Shown piece after piece: positions 52,201 through 64,000 of a stretch of DNA of 64,000 nucleotides. The translations under genes and the position numbers were made by a program. The notes under the pieces were generated by a model that saw nothing but the letters and a program-made list of their open reading frames with translations, made no database searches and was not told the DNA's origin. The DNA comes from Undaria pinnatifida (Eukaryota > Sar > Phaeophyceae > Laminariales > Alariaceae): the NCBI GenBank assembly GCA_012845835.1, contig JABAKD010000008.1:6618775-6682774 (forward strand), given 5' to 3'. Every line of letters begins with the position of its first letter. Within the stretch, counting starts at the first letter, position 1.

Positions 52201-55200
52201 AATTCTCGACCTAAATCGTCGCTCTGCCTGGTTTTGGTTAGTTGGGATCTTGGGGGCAGTGGAAATTCTCGACCTAAATCGTCGCTCTGCCCGGTTTGGT
52301 TGGTTGGGGTCTTGAGGGCAGTGGAAATTCTCGACCTAAATCGTCGCTCTGCCTGGTCTGGTTGGGTGGGGTCTTGAGGGCAGTGGAAATTCTCGACCTA
52401 AATCGTCGCTCTGCCTGTTTTTGGTTGGTTGGTGTCTTGAGGGCGGTGGAAAATCTCGACCAAAATCGTCGCTCTGCCTGTTTTTGGTTGGTTGGTGTCT
52501 AGGGGGCAGTGGAAATTCTCGACCTAAATCGTCGCTCTGCCTGGTTTGGTGTGAGTCTGCGAGCGGTTCTAAGTGTTGGGCGGGTCTGGGAGGCGTTGAG
52601 CAGTTGAGGTATCATGCATTTGGTTGCTGGCTGTCACCCTGACTTTTTTCGCGCGTCGCCTAGGCGGGTCGGGCAGACCACTTTTTAGTTTTTGGTCCGT
52701 GGCATCCTGTGCTCCGGACGGTCTGCTCGCCCGCCGCCCCCGCCCCCTCCCTTGTCTGCTTTTTTTTCGGCAGACTTCTGGCATCATCGGCATGGACTAC
52801 TGGGGGGGCATCATCGACATGTCCAACCTGGACAGTTCGGCTTCCTCAGGGGGTTGCGCGCGCGATTAGCCTAATAGTGGAATTGTTTTTTGTGCTGTGT
52901 AGTCGGCTTCCGTGGCCGTTTCCTTTTTTTTTTTTGTTTTTTTTTTTTTGCTATTTTTTTTGTTGGTTATTTCATATATATTTTTTCGATTTTGTATTGG
53001 TTGTTGGTGTTGAGGAAGCTCCTGAGCGTACGTACTGATACTAACACTGGCCGTCTACCCGCCTTTCCCCTCCCCCTGCCCTCTGCCCCCCGCCCGCCCG
53101 CCCGTCCGTAAAGCAGGTGCGCCTCAAGATCTGCGGTCTGTGGTCTGTGGTCTGTGGGCGGGGCAAGATCTGTGGTCTGTGGGCTGGGCAAGATCTGTGG
53201 GCTGTGGGCTGGGTCGAGGACAAGGAGGTTTCAGATAAGTTTGGATGTTTTTTCTTCTTTTGTTTTTGGTGGGAGGGCTGTCTTCTGAGCGTTTTGTAGG
53301 AGTGGGTGTTTGGTGTTGTCTTGTTTTCCTAAGTAGGTAGAGGGGTGGGTAGGTAGGTAGAAGTGTTTTTGTTGGGTGTGTTGTGGTGGTCTTGGCAGGC
53401 AGTGGAAATTCTCGACCTAAATCGTCGCTCTGCCTGGTTTGGTTGGTTGTGGTCTTGGAGGCAGTGGAAATTCTCGACCTAAATCGTCGCTCTGCCTGGT
53501 TTTGGTTAGTTGGGATCTTGGGGGCAGTGGAAATTCTCGACCTAAATCGTCGCTCTGCCCGGTTTGGTTGGTTGGGGTCTTGAGGGCAGTGGAAATTCTC
53601 GACCTAAATCGTCGCTCTGCCTGGTCTGGTTGGGTGGGGTCTTGAGGGCAGTGGAAATTCTCGACCTAAATCGTCGCTCTGCCTGTTTTTGGTTGGTTGG
53701 TGTCTTGAGGGCGGTGGAAAATCTCGACCAAAATCGTCGCTCTGCCTGTTTTTGGTTGGTTGGTGTCTAGGGGGCAGTGGAAATTCTCGACCTAAATCGT
53801 CGCTCTGCCTGGTTTGGTGTGAGTCTGCGAGCGGTTCTAAGTGTTGGGCGGGTCTGGGAGGCGTTGAGCAGTTGAGGTATCATGCATTTGGTTGCTGGCT
53901 GTCACCCTGACTTTTTTCGCGCGTCGCCTAGGCGGGTCGGGCAGACCACTTTTTAGTTTTTGGTCCGTGGCATCCTGTGCTCCGGACGGTCTGCTCGCCC
54001 GCCGCCCCCGCCCCCTCCCTTGTCTGCTTTTTTTTCGGCAGACTTCTGGCATCATCGGCATGGACTACTGGGGGGGCATCATCGACATGTCCAACCTGGA
54101 CAGTTCGGCTTCCTCAGGGGGTTGCGCGCGCGATTAGCCTAATAGTGGAATTGTTTTTTGTGCTGTGTAGTCGGCTTCCGTGGCCGTTTCCTTTTTTTTT
54201 TTTGTTTTTTTTTTTTTGCTATTTTTTTTGTTGGTTATTTCATATATATTTTTTCGATTTTGTATTGGTTGTTGGTGTTGAGGAAGCTCCTGAGCGTACG
54301 TACTGATACTAACACTGGCCGTCTACCCGCCTTTCCCCTCCCCCTGCCCTCTGCCCCCCGCCCGCCCGCCCGTCCGTAAAGCAGGTGCGCCTCAAGATCT
54401 GCGGTCTGTGGTCTGTGGTCTGTGGGCGGGGCAAGATCTGTGGTCTGTGGGCTGGGCAAGATCTGTGGGCTGTGGGCTGGGTCGAGGACAAGGAGGTTTC
54501 AGATAAGTTTGGATGTTTTTTCTTCTTTTGTTTTTGGTGGGAGGGCTGTCTTCTGAGCGTTTTGTAGGAGTGGGTGTTTGGTGTTGTCTTGTTTTCCTAA
54601 GTAGGTAGAGGGGTGGGTAGGTAGGTAGAAGTGTTTTTGTTGGGTGTGTTGTGGTGGTCTTGGCAGGCAGTGGAAATTCTCGACCTAAATCGTCGCTCTG
54701 CCTGGTTTGGTTGGTTGTGGTCTTGGAGGCAGTGGAAATTCTCGACCTAAATCGTCGCTCTGCCTGGTTTTGGTTAGTTGGGATCTTGGGGGCAGTGGAA
54801 ATTCTCGACCTAAATCGTCGCTCTGCCCGGTTTGGTTGGTTGGGGTCTTGAGGGCAGTGGAAATTCTCGACCTAAATCGTCGCTCTGCCTGGTCTGGTTG
54901 GGTGGGGTCTTGAGGGCAGTGGAAATTCTCGACCTAAATCGTCGCTCTGCCTGTTTTTGGTTGGTTGGTGTCTTGAGGGCGGTGGAAAATCTCGACCAAA
55001 ATCGTCGCTCTGCCTGTTTTTGGTTGGTTGGTGTCTAGGGGGCAGTGGAAATTCTCGACCTAAATCGTCGCTCTGCCTGGTTTGGTGTGAGTCTGCGAGC
55101 GGTTCTAAGTGTTGGGCGGGTCTGGGAGGCGTTGAGCAGTTGAGGTATCATGCATTTGGTTGCTGGCTGTCACCCTGACTTTTTTCGCGCGTCGCCTAGG

Positions 55201-58200
55201 CGGGTCGGGCAGACCACTTTTTAGTTTTTGGTCCGTGGCATCCTGTGCTCCGGACGGTCTGCTCGCCCGCCGCCCCCGCCCCCTCCCTTGTCTGCTTTTT
55301 TTTCGGCAGACTTCTGGCATCATCGGCATGGACTACTGGGGGGGCATCATCGACATGTCCAACCTGGACAGTTCGGCTTCCTCAGGGGGTTGCGCGCGCG
55401 ATTAGCCTAATAGTGGAATTGTTTTTTGTGCTGTGTAGTCGGCTTCCGTGGCCGTTTCCTTTTTTTTTTTTGTTTTTTTTTTTTTGCTATTTTTTTTGTT
55501 GGTTATTTCATATATATTTTTTCGATTTTGTATTGGTTGTTGGTGTTGAGGAAGCTCCTGAGCGTACGTACTGATACTAACACTGGCCGTCTACCCGCCT
55601 TTCCCCTCCCCCTGCCCTCTGCCCCCCGCCCGCCCGCCCGTCCGTAAAGCAGGTGCGCCTCAAGATCTGCGGTCTGTGGTCTGTGGTCTGTGGGCGGGGC
55701 AAGATCTGTGGTCTGTGGGCTGGGCAAGATCTGTGGGCTGTGGGCTGGGTCGAGGACAAGGAGGTTTCAGATAAGTTTGGATGTTTTTTCTTCTTTTGTT
55801 TTTGGTGGGAGGGCTGTCTTCTGAGCGTTTTGTAGGAGTGGGTGTTTGGTGTTGTCTTGTTTTCCTAAGTAGGTAGAGGGGTGGGTAGGTAGGTAGAAGT
55901 GTTTTTGTTGGGTGTGTTGTGGTGGTCTTGGCAGGCAGTGGAAATTCTCGACCTAAATCGTCGCTCTGCCTGGTTTGGTTGGTTGTGGTCTTGGAGGCAG
56001 TGGAAATTCTCGACCTAAATCGTCGCTCTGCCTGGTTTTGGTTAGTTGGGATCTTGGGGGCAGTGGAAATTCTCGACCTAAATCGTCGCTCTGCCCGGTT
56101 TGGTTGGTTGGGGTCTTGAGGGCAGTGGAAATTCTCGACCTAAATCGTCGCTCTGCCTGGTCTGGTTGGGTGGGGTCTTGAGGGCAGTGGAAATTCTCGA
56201 CCTAAATCGTCGCTCTGCCTGTTTTTGGTTGGTTGGTGTCTTGAGGGCGGTGGAAAATCTCGACCAAAATCGTCGCTCTGCCTGTTTTTGGTTGGTTGGT
56301 GTCTAGGGGGCAGTGGAAATTCTCGACCTAAATCGTCGCTCTGCCTGGTTTGGTGTGAGTCTGCGAGCGGTTCTAAGTGTTGGGCGGGTCTGGGAGGCGT
56401 TGAGCAGTTGAGGTATCATGCATTTGGTTGCTGGCTGTCACCCTGACTTTTTTCGCGCGTCGCCTAGGCGGGTCGGGCAGACCACTTTTTAGTTTTTGGT
56501 CCGTGGCATCCTGTGCTCCGGACGGTCTGCTCGCCCGCCGCCCCCGCCCCCTCCCTTGTCTGCTTTTTTTTCGGCAGACTTCTGGCATCATCGGCATGGA
56601 CTACTGGGGGGGCATCATCGACATGTCCAACCTGGACAGTTCGGCTTCCTCAGGGGGTTGCGCGCGCGATTAGCCTAATAGTGGAATTGTTTTTTGTGCT
56701 GTGTAGTCGGCTTCCGTGGCCGTTTCCTTTTTTTTTTTTTGTTTTTTTTTTTTTGCTATTTTTTTTGTTGGTTATTTCATATATATTTTTTCGATTTTGT
56801 ATTGGTTGTTGGTGTTGAGGAAGCTCCTGAGCGTACGTACTGATACTAACACTGGCCGTCTACCCGCCTTTCCCCTCCCCCTGCCCTCTGCCCCCCGCCC
56901 GCCCGCCCGTCCGTAAAGCAGGTGCGCCTCAAGATCTGCGGTCTGTGGTCTGTGGTCTGTGGGCGGGGCAAGATCTGTGGTCTGTGGGCTGGGCAAGATC
57001 TGTGGGCTGTGGGCTGGGTCGAGGACAAGGAGGTTTCAGATAAGTTTGGATGTTTTTTCTTCTTTTGTTTTTGGTGGGAGGGCTGTCTTCTGAGCGTTTT
57101 GTAGGAGTGGGTGTTTGGTGTTGTCTTGTTTTCCTAAGTAGGTAGAGGGGTGGGTAGGTAGGTAGAAGTGTTTTTGTTGGGTGTGTTGTGGTGGTCTTGG
57201 CAGGCAGTGGAAATTCTCGACCTAAATCGTCGCTCTGCCTGGTTTGGTTGGTTGTGGTCTTGGAGGCAGTGGAAATTCTCGACCTAAATCGTCGCTCTGC
57301 CTGGTTTTGGTTAGTTGGGATCTTGGGGGCAGTGGAAATTCTCGACCTAAATCGTCGCTCTGCCCGGTTTGGTTGGTTGGGGTCTTGAGGGCAGTGGAAA
57401 TTCTCGACCTAAATCGTCGCTCTGCCTGGTCTGGTTGGGTGGGGTCTTGAGGGCAGTGGAAATTCTCGACCTAAATCGTCGCTCTGCCTGTTTTTGGTTG
57501 GTTGGTGTCTTGAGGGCGGTGGAAAATCTCGACCAAAATCGTCGCTCTGCCTGTTTTTGGTTGGTTGGTGTCTAGGGGGCAGTGGAAATTCTCGACCTAA
57601 ATCGTCGCTCTGCCTGGTTTGGTGTGAGTCTGCGAGCGGTTCTAAGTGTTGGGCGGGTCTGGGAGGCGTTGAGCAGTTGAGGTATCATGCATTTGGTTGC
57701 TGGCTGTCACCCTGACTTTTTTCGCGCGTCGCCTAGGCGGGTCGGGCAGACCACTTTTTAGTTTTTGGTCCGTGGCATCCTGTGCTCCGGACGGTCTGCT
57801 CGCCCGCCGCCCCCGCCCCCTCCCTTGTCTGCTTTTTTTTCGGCAGACTTCTGGCATCATCGGCATGGACTACTGGGGGGGCATCATCGACATGTCCAAC
57901 CTGGACAGTTCGGCTTCCTCAGGGGGTTGCGCGCGCGATTAGCCTAATAGTGGAATTGTTTTTTGTGCTGTGTAGTCGGCTTCCGTGGCCGTTTCCTTTT
58001 TTTTTTTTGTTTTTTTTTTTTTGCTATTTTTTTTGTTGGTTATTTCATATATATTTTTTCGATTTTGTATTGGTTGTTGGTGTTGAGGAAGCTCCTGAGC
58101 GTACGTACTGATACTAACACTGGCCGTCTACCCGCCTTTCCCCTCCCCCTGCCCTCTGCCCCCCGCCCGCCCGCCCGTCCGTAAAGCAGGTGCGCCTCAA

Positions 58201-58880
58201 GATCTGCGGTCTGTGGTCTGTGGTCTGTGGGCGGGGCAAGATCTGTGGTCTGTGGGCTGGGCAAGATCTGTGGGCTGTGGGCTGGGTCGAGGACAAGGAG
58301 GTTTCAGATAAGTTTGGATGTTTTTTCTTCTTTTGTTTTTGGTGGGAGGGCTGTCTTCTGAGCGTTTTGTAGGAGTGGGTGTTTGGTGTTGTCTTGTTTT
58401 CCTAAGTAGGTAGAGGGGTGGGTAGGTAGGTAGAAGTGTTTTTGTTGGGTGTGTTGTGGTGGTCTTGGCAGGCAGTGGAAATTCTCGACCTAAATCGTCG
58501 CTCTGCCTGGTTTGGTTGGTTGTGGTCTTGGAGGCAGTGGAAATTCTCGACCTAAATCGTCGCCTCTGCCTGGTTTTTGGTTAGTGGGATCTTGGGGGCA
58601 GTGGAAATTCTCGACCTAAATCGTCGCTCTGCCCGGTTTGGTTGGTTGGGGTCTTGAGGGCAGTGGAAATTCTCGACCTAAATCGTCGCTCTGCCTGGTC
58701 TGGTTGGGTGGGGTCTTGAGGGCAGTGGAAATTCTCGACCTAAATCGTCGTCTCTGCCTGTTTTGGTTGGTTGGTGTCTGAGGGCGGTGGAAATCTCGAC
58801 CAAAATCGTCGCTCTGCCTGTTTTGGTTGGTTGGTGTCTAGGGGGCGTGGATAATTCTCGACCTAAATCGTCGCTCTGAC

Positions 58881-59380
58881 NNNNNNNNNNNNNNNNNNNN
58901 NNNNNNNNNNNNNNNNNNNNNNNNNNNNNNNNNNNNNNNNNNNNNNNNNNNNNNNNNNNNNNNNNNNNNNNNNNNNNNNNNNNNNNNNNNNNNNNNNNNN
59001 NNNNNNNNNNNNNNNNNNNNNNNNNNNNNNNNNNNNNNNNNNNNNNNNNNNNNNNNNNNNNNNNNNNNNNNNNNNNNNNNNNNNNNNNNNNNNNNNNNNN
59101 NNNNNNNNNNNNNNNNNNNNNNNNNNNNNNNNNNNNNNNNNNNNNNNNNNNNNNNNNNNNNNNNNNNNNNNNNNNNNNNNNNNNNNNNNNNNNNNNNNNN
59201 NNNNNNNNNNNNNNNNNNNNNNNNNNNNNNNNNNNNNNNNNNNNNNNNNNNNNNNNNNNNNNNNNNNNNNNNNNNNNNNNNNNNNNNNNNNNNNNNNNNN
59301 NNNNNNNNNNNNNNNNNNNNNNNNNNNNNNNNNNNNNNNNNNNNNNNNNNNNNNNNNNNNNNNNNNNNNNNNNNNNNNNN
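58881..59380. other. Assembly gap of 500 N within the right array
   Basis: The gap is exactly 500 N, a placeholder length. Bases 58561-58880 and 59381-59520 carry several single-base insertions or deletions against every other unit (for example CGTCGCCTCTGCC), as expected of low-quality contig ends. Confidence 0.98.
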
Positions 59381-62300
59381 ATAAGTTTGGATGTTTTTTT
59401 CTTCTTTTGTTTTTGGTGGGAGGGCTGTCTTCTGAGCGTTTTGTAGGAGTGGTGTTTGGTGTTGTCTTGTTTTCCTAAGTAGGTAGAGGGGTGGTAGTTA
59501 GGTAGAAGTGTTTTTGTTGGGTGTGTTGTGGTGGTCTTGGCAGGCAGTGGAAATTCTCGACCTAAATCGTCGCTCTGCCTGGTTTGGTTGGTTGTGGGTC
59601 TTGGAGGCAGTGGAAATTCTCGACCTAAATCGTCGCTCTGCCTGGTTTTGGTTAGTTGGGATCTTGGGGGCAGTGGAAATTCTCGACCTAAATCGTCGCT
59701 CTGCCCGGTTTGGTTGGTTGGGGTCTTGAGGGCAGTGGAAATTCTCGACCTAAATCGTCGCTCTGCCTGGTCTGGTTGGGTGGGGTCTTGAGGGCAGTGG
59801 AAATTCTCGACCTAAATCGTCGCTCTGCCTGTTTTTGGTTGGTTGGTGTCTTGAGGGCGGTGGAAAATCTCGACCAAAATCGTCGCTCTGCCTGTTTTTG
59901 GTTGGTTGGTGTCTAGGGGGCAGTGGAAATTCTCGACCTAAATCGTCGCTCTGCCTGGTTTGGTGTGAGTCTGCGAGCGGTTCTAAGTGTTGGGCGGGTC
60001 TGGGAGGCGTTGAGCAGTTGAGGTATCATGCATTTGGTTGCTGGCTGTCACCCTGACTTTTTTCGCGCGTCGCCTAGGCGGGTCGGGCAGACCACTTTTT
60101 AGTTTTTGGTCCGTGGCATCCTGTGCTCCGGACGGTCTGCTCGCCCGCCGCCCCCGCCCCCTCCCTTGTCTGCTTGTTTTTCGGCAGACTTCTGGCATCA
60201 TCGGCATGGACTACTGGGGGGGCATCATCGACATGTCCAACCTGGACAGTTCGGCTTCCTCAGGGGGTTGCGCGCGCGATTAGCCTAATAGTGGAATTGT
60301 TTTTTGTGCTGTGTAGTCGGCTTCCGTGGCCGTTTCCATTTTTTTTTTTTGTTTTTTTTTTTTGCTATTTTTTTTGTTGGTTATTTCATATATATTTTTT
60401 CGATTTTGTAGTGGTTGTTGGTGTTGAGGAAGCTCCTGAGCGTACGTACTGATACTAACACTGGCCGTCTACCCGCCTTTCCCCTCCCCCTGCCCTCTGC
60501 CCCCCGCCCGCCCGCCCGTCCGTAAAGCAGGTGCGCCTCAAGATCTGCGGTCTGTGGTCTGTGGTCTGTGGGCGGGGCAAGATCTGTGGTCTGTGGGCTG
60601 GGCAAGATCTGTGGGCTGTGGGCTGGGTCGAGGACAAGGAGGTTTCAGATAAGTTTGGATGTTTTTTCTTCTTTTGTTTTTGGTGGGAGGGCTGTCTTCT
60701 GAGCGTTTTGTAGGAGTGGGTGTTTGGTGTTGTCTTGTTTTCCTAAGTAGGTAGAGGGGTGGGTAGGTAGGTAGAAGTGTTTTTGTTGGGTGTGTTGTGG
60801 TGGTCTTGGCAGGCAGTGGAAATTCTCGACCTAAATCGTCGCTCTGCCTGGTTTGGTTGGTTGTGGTCTTGGAGGCAGTGGAAATTCTCGACCTAAATCG
60901 TCGCTCTGCCTGGTTTTGGTTAGTTGGGATCTTGGGGGCAGTGGAAATTCTCGACCTAAATCGTCGCTCTGCCCGGTTTGGTTGGTTGGGGTCTTGAGGG
61001 CAGTGGAAATTCTCGACCTAAATCGTCGCTCTGCCTGGTCTGGTTGGGTGGGGTCTTGAGGGCAGTGGAAATTCTCGACCTAAATCGTCGCTCTGCCTGT
61101 TTTTGGTTGGTTGGTGTCTTGAGGGCGGTGGAAAATCTCGACCAAAATCGTCGCTCTGCCTGTTTTTGGTTGGTTGGTGTCTAGGGGGCAGTGGAAATTC
61201 TCGACCTAAATCGTCGCTCTGCCTGGTTTGGTGTGAGTCTGCGAGCGGTTCTAAGTGTTGGGCGGGTCTGGGAGGCGTTGAGCAGTTGAGGTATCATGCA
61301 TTTGGTTGCTGGCTGTCACCCTGACTTTTTTCGCGCGTCGCCTAGGCGGGTCGGGCAGACCACTTTTTAGTTTTTGGTCCGTGGCATCCTGTGCTCCGGA
61401 CGGTCTGCTCGCCCGCCGCCCCCGCCCCCTCCCTTGTCTGCTTTTTTTTTCGGCAGACTTCTGGCATCATCGGCATGGACTACTGGGGGGGCATCATCGA
61501 CATGTCCAACCTGGACAGTTCGGCTTCCTCAGGGGGTTGCGCGCGCGATTAGCCTAATAGTGGAATTGTTTTTTGTGCTGTGTAGTCGGCTTCCGTGGCC
61601 GTTTCCTTTTTTTTTTTTGTTTTTTTTTTTTGCTATTTTTTTTGTTGGTTATTTCATATATATTTTTTCGATTTTGTATTGGTTGTTGGTGTTGAGGAAG
61701 CTCCTGAGCGTACGTACTGATACTAACACTGGCCGTCTACCCGCCTTTCCCCTCCCCCTGCCCTCTGCCCCCCGCCCGCCCGCCCGTCCGTAAAGCAGGT
61801 GCGCCTCAAGATCTGCGGTCTGTGGTCTGTGGTCTGTGGGCGGGGCAAGATCTGTGGTCTGTGGGCTGGGCAAGATCTGTGGGCTGTGGGCTGGGTCGAG
61901 GACAAGGAGGTTTCAGATAAGTTTGGATGTTTTTTCTTCTTTTGTTTTTGGTGGGAGGGCTGTCTTCTGAGCGTTTTGTAGGAGTGGGTGTTTGGTGTTG
62001 TCTTGTTTTCCTAAGTAGGTAGAGGGGTGGGTAGGTAGGTAGAAGTGTTTTTGTTGGGTGTGTTGTGGTGGTCTTGGCAGGCAGTGGAAATTCTCGACCT
62101 AAATCGTCGCTCTGCCTGGTTTGGTTGGTTGTGGTCTTGGAGGCAGTGGAAATTCTCGACCTAAATCGTCGCTCTGCCTGGTTTTGGTTAGTTGGGATCT
62201 TGGGGGCAGTGGAAATTCTCGACCTAAATCGTCGCTCTGCCCGGTTTGGTTGGTTGGGGTCTTGAGGGCAGTGGAAATTCTCGACCTAAATCGTCGCTCT

Positions 62301-64000
62301 GCCTGGTCTGGTTGGGTGGGGTCTTGAGGGCAGTGGAAATTCTCGACCTAAATCGTCGCTCTGCCTGTTTTTGGTTGGTTGGTGTCTTGAGGGCGGTGGA
62401 AAATCTCGACCAAAATCGTCGCTCTGCCTGTTTTTGGTTGGTTGGTGTCTAGGGGGCAGTGGAAATTCTCGACCTAAATCGTCGCTCTGCCTGGTTTGGT
62501 GTGAGTCTGCGAGCGGTTCTAAGTGTTGGGCGGGTCTGGGAGGCGTTGAGCAGTTGAGGTATCATGCATTTGGTTGCTGGCTGTCACCCTGACTTTTTTC
62601 GCGCGTCGCCTAGGCGGGTCGGGCAGACCACTTTTTAGTTTTTGGTCCGTGGCATCCTGTGCTCCGGACGGTCTGCTCGCCCGCCGCCCCCGCCCCCTCC
62701 CTTGTCTGCTTTTTTTTCGGCAGACTTCTGGCATCATCGGCATGGACTACTGGGGGGGCATCATCGACATGTCCAACCTGGACAGTTCGGCTTCCTCAGG
62801 GGGTTGCGCGCGCGATTAGCCTAATAGTGGAATTGTTTTTTGTGCTGTGTAGTCGGCTTCCGTGGCCGTTTCCTTTTTTTTTTTTGTTTTTTTTTTTTGC
62901 TATTTTTTTTGTTGGTTATTTCATATATATTTTTTCGATTTTGTATTGGTTGTTGGTGTTGAGGAAGCTCCTGAGCGTACGTACTGATACTAACACTGGC
63001 CGTCTACCCGCCTTTCCCCTCCCCCTGCCCTCTGCCCCCCGCCCGCCCGCCCGTCCGTAAAGCAGGTGCGCCTCAAGATCTGCGGTCTGTGGTCTGTGGT
63101 CTGTGGGCGGGGCAAGATCTGTGGTCTGTGGGCTGGGCAAGATCTGTGGGCTGTGGGCTGGGTCGAGGACAAGGAGGTTTCAGATAAGTTTGGATGTTTT
63201 TTCTTCTTTTGTTTTTGGTGGGAGGGCTGTCTTCTGAGCGTTTTGTAGGAGTGGGTGTTTGGTGTTGTCTTGTTTTCCTAAGTAGGTAGAGGGGTGGGTA
63301 GGTAGGTAGAAGTGTTTTTGTTGGGTGTGTTGTGGTGGTCTTGGCAGGCAGTGGAAATTCTCGACCTAAATCGTCGCTCTGCCTGGTTTGGTTGGTTGTG
63401 GTCTTGGAGGCAGTGGAAATTCTCGACCTAAATCGTCGCTCTGCCTGGTTTTGGTTAGTTGGGATCTTGGGGGCAGTGGAAATTCTCGACCTAAATCGTC
63501 GCTCTGCCCGGTTTGGTTGGTTGGGGTCTTGAGGGCAGTGGAAATTCTCGACCTAAATCGTCGCTCTGCCTGGTCTGGTTGGGTGGGGTCTTGAGGGCAG
63601 TGGAAATTCTCGACCTAAATCGTCGCTCTGCCTGTTTTTGGTTGGTTGGTGTCTTGAGGGCGGTGGAAAATCTCGACCAAAATCGTCGCTCTGCCTGTTT
63701 TTGGTTGGTTGGTGTCTAGGGGGCAGTGGAAATTCTCGACCTAAATCGTCGCTCTGCCTGGTTTGGTGTGAGTCTGCGAGCGGTTCTAAGTGTTGGGCGG
63801 GTCTGGGAGGCGTTGAGCAGTTGAGGTATCATGCATTTGGTTGCTGGCTGTCACCCTGACTTTTTTCGCGCGTCGCCTAGGCGGGTCGGGCAGACCACTT
63901 TTTAGTTTTTGGTCCGTGGCATCCTGTGCTCCGGACGGTCTGCTCGCCCGCCGCCCCCGCCCCCTCCCTTGTCTGCTTGTTTTTCGGCAGACTTCTGGCA

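Larger units (their letters stand above)
45351..64000 (+). repeat. Right tandem array, 1,267-1,269-bp unit
   Basis: About 14-15 copies are visible, including those around the gap. A fixed marker (GCGCCTCAAGATCTGCGG) recurs at about 45512, 46779, 48046, 49314, 50581, 51849, 53117, 54385, 55653, 56922, 58190, 60531, 61799 and 63066. Length differences of 1-2 bp come from poly-T runs. Copies otherwise look the same apart from rare changes (for example GCTTGTTTTTCGG at 60174 and 63975). The array runs off the window edge. The unit is the reverse complement of the left 1,240-bp unit with modest divergence. Confidence 0.97.

Overview
This window looks like nuclear DNA of a photosynthetic stramenopile (ochrophyte), most probably a brown alga with an Ectocarpus-type genome. 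Two genes and their setting support this. One is a chlorophyll a/c-type light-harvesting protein whose presequence has a signal peptide followed by a phenylalanine at the expected cleavage point, as in ochrophyte plastid targeting. The other is a 14-exon gene whose introns are mostly 0.3-2 kb, with one of 7 kb. The repeat load is very high. The species is an inference; no rRNA or organelle marker is present.

Layout. 1-2995: tandem array of a 1,240-bp unit. 2996-7915: a unique 'arm'. 7916-9420: nothing recognised. 10323-14277 (minus): four exons of the light-harvesting gene. 14278-14832: shared divergent promoter region. 14833-35491 (plus): nucleostemin-family GTPase (GNL3/GNL3L/Grn1), 624 codons in 14 exons. 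35492-37229: 3' flank without a recognised gene. 37230-45350: the inverted counterpart of the left arm, broken by two transposon insertions. 45351-64000: tandem array of a 1,267-1,269-bp unit, which is the inverted counterpart of the left array, with a 500-N gap.

The main structural finding is that both genes lie inside one very large inverted repeat (array + arm, genes, arm + array) that reaches both window edges. Smaller fold-back elements lie inside the GTPase introns: in intron 4 (18.2-19.9 kb), intron 9 (24.5-30.2 kb) and intron 13 (34.1-34.5 kb). The right arm also preserves a readable insertion history. A 5'-truncated LINE is interrupted by a 372-bp LTR element (TRIM-like, 4-bp target duplication), and next to it is a 1.14-kb insertion bounded by a 12-bp direct repeat. 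The left arm holds the corresponding site without these insertions.

The two genes do not share a pathway: one is plastid light harvesting, the other nucleolar/ribosome-biogenesis GTPase activity. They share only the 555-bp head-to-head intergenic region. Most small open reading frames in the window fall in repeats or introns and are not reported as genes.
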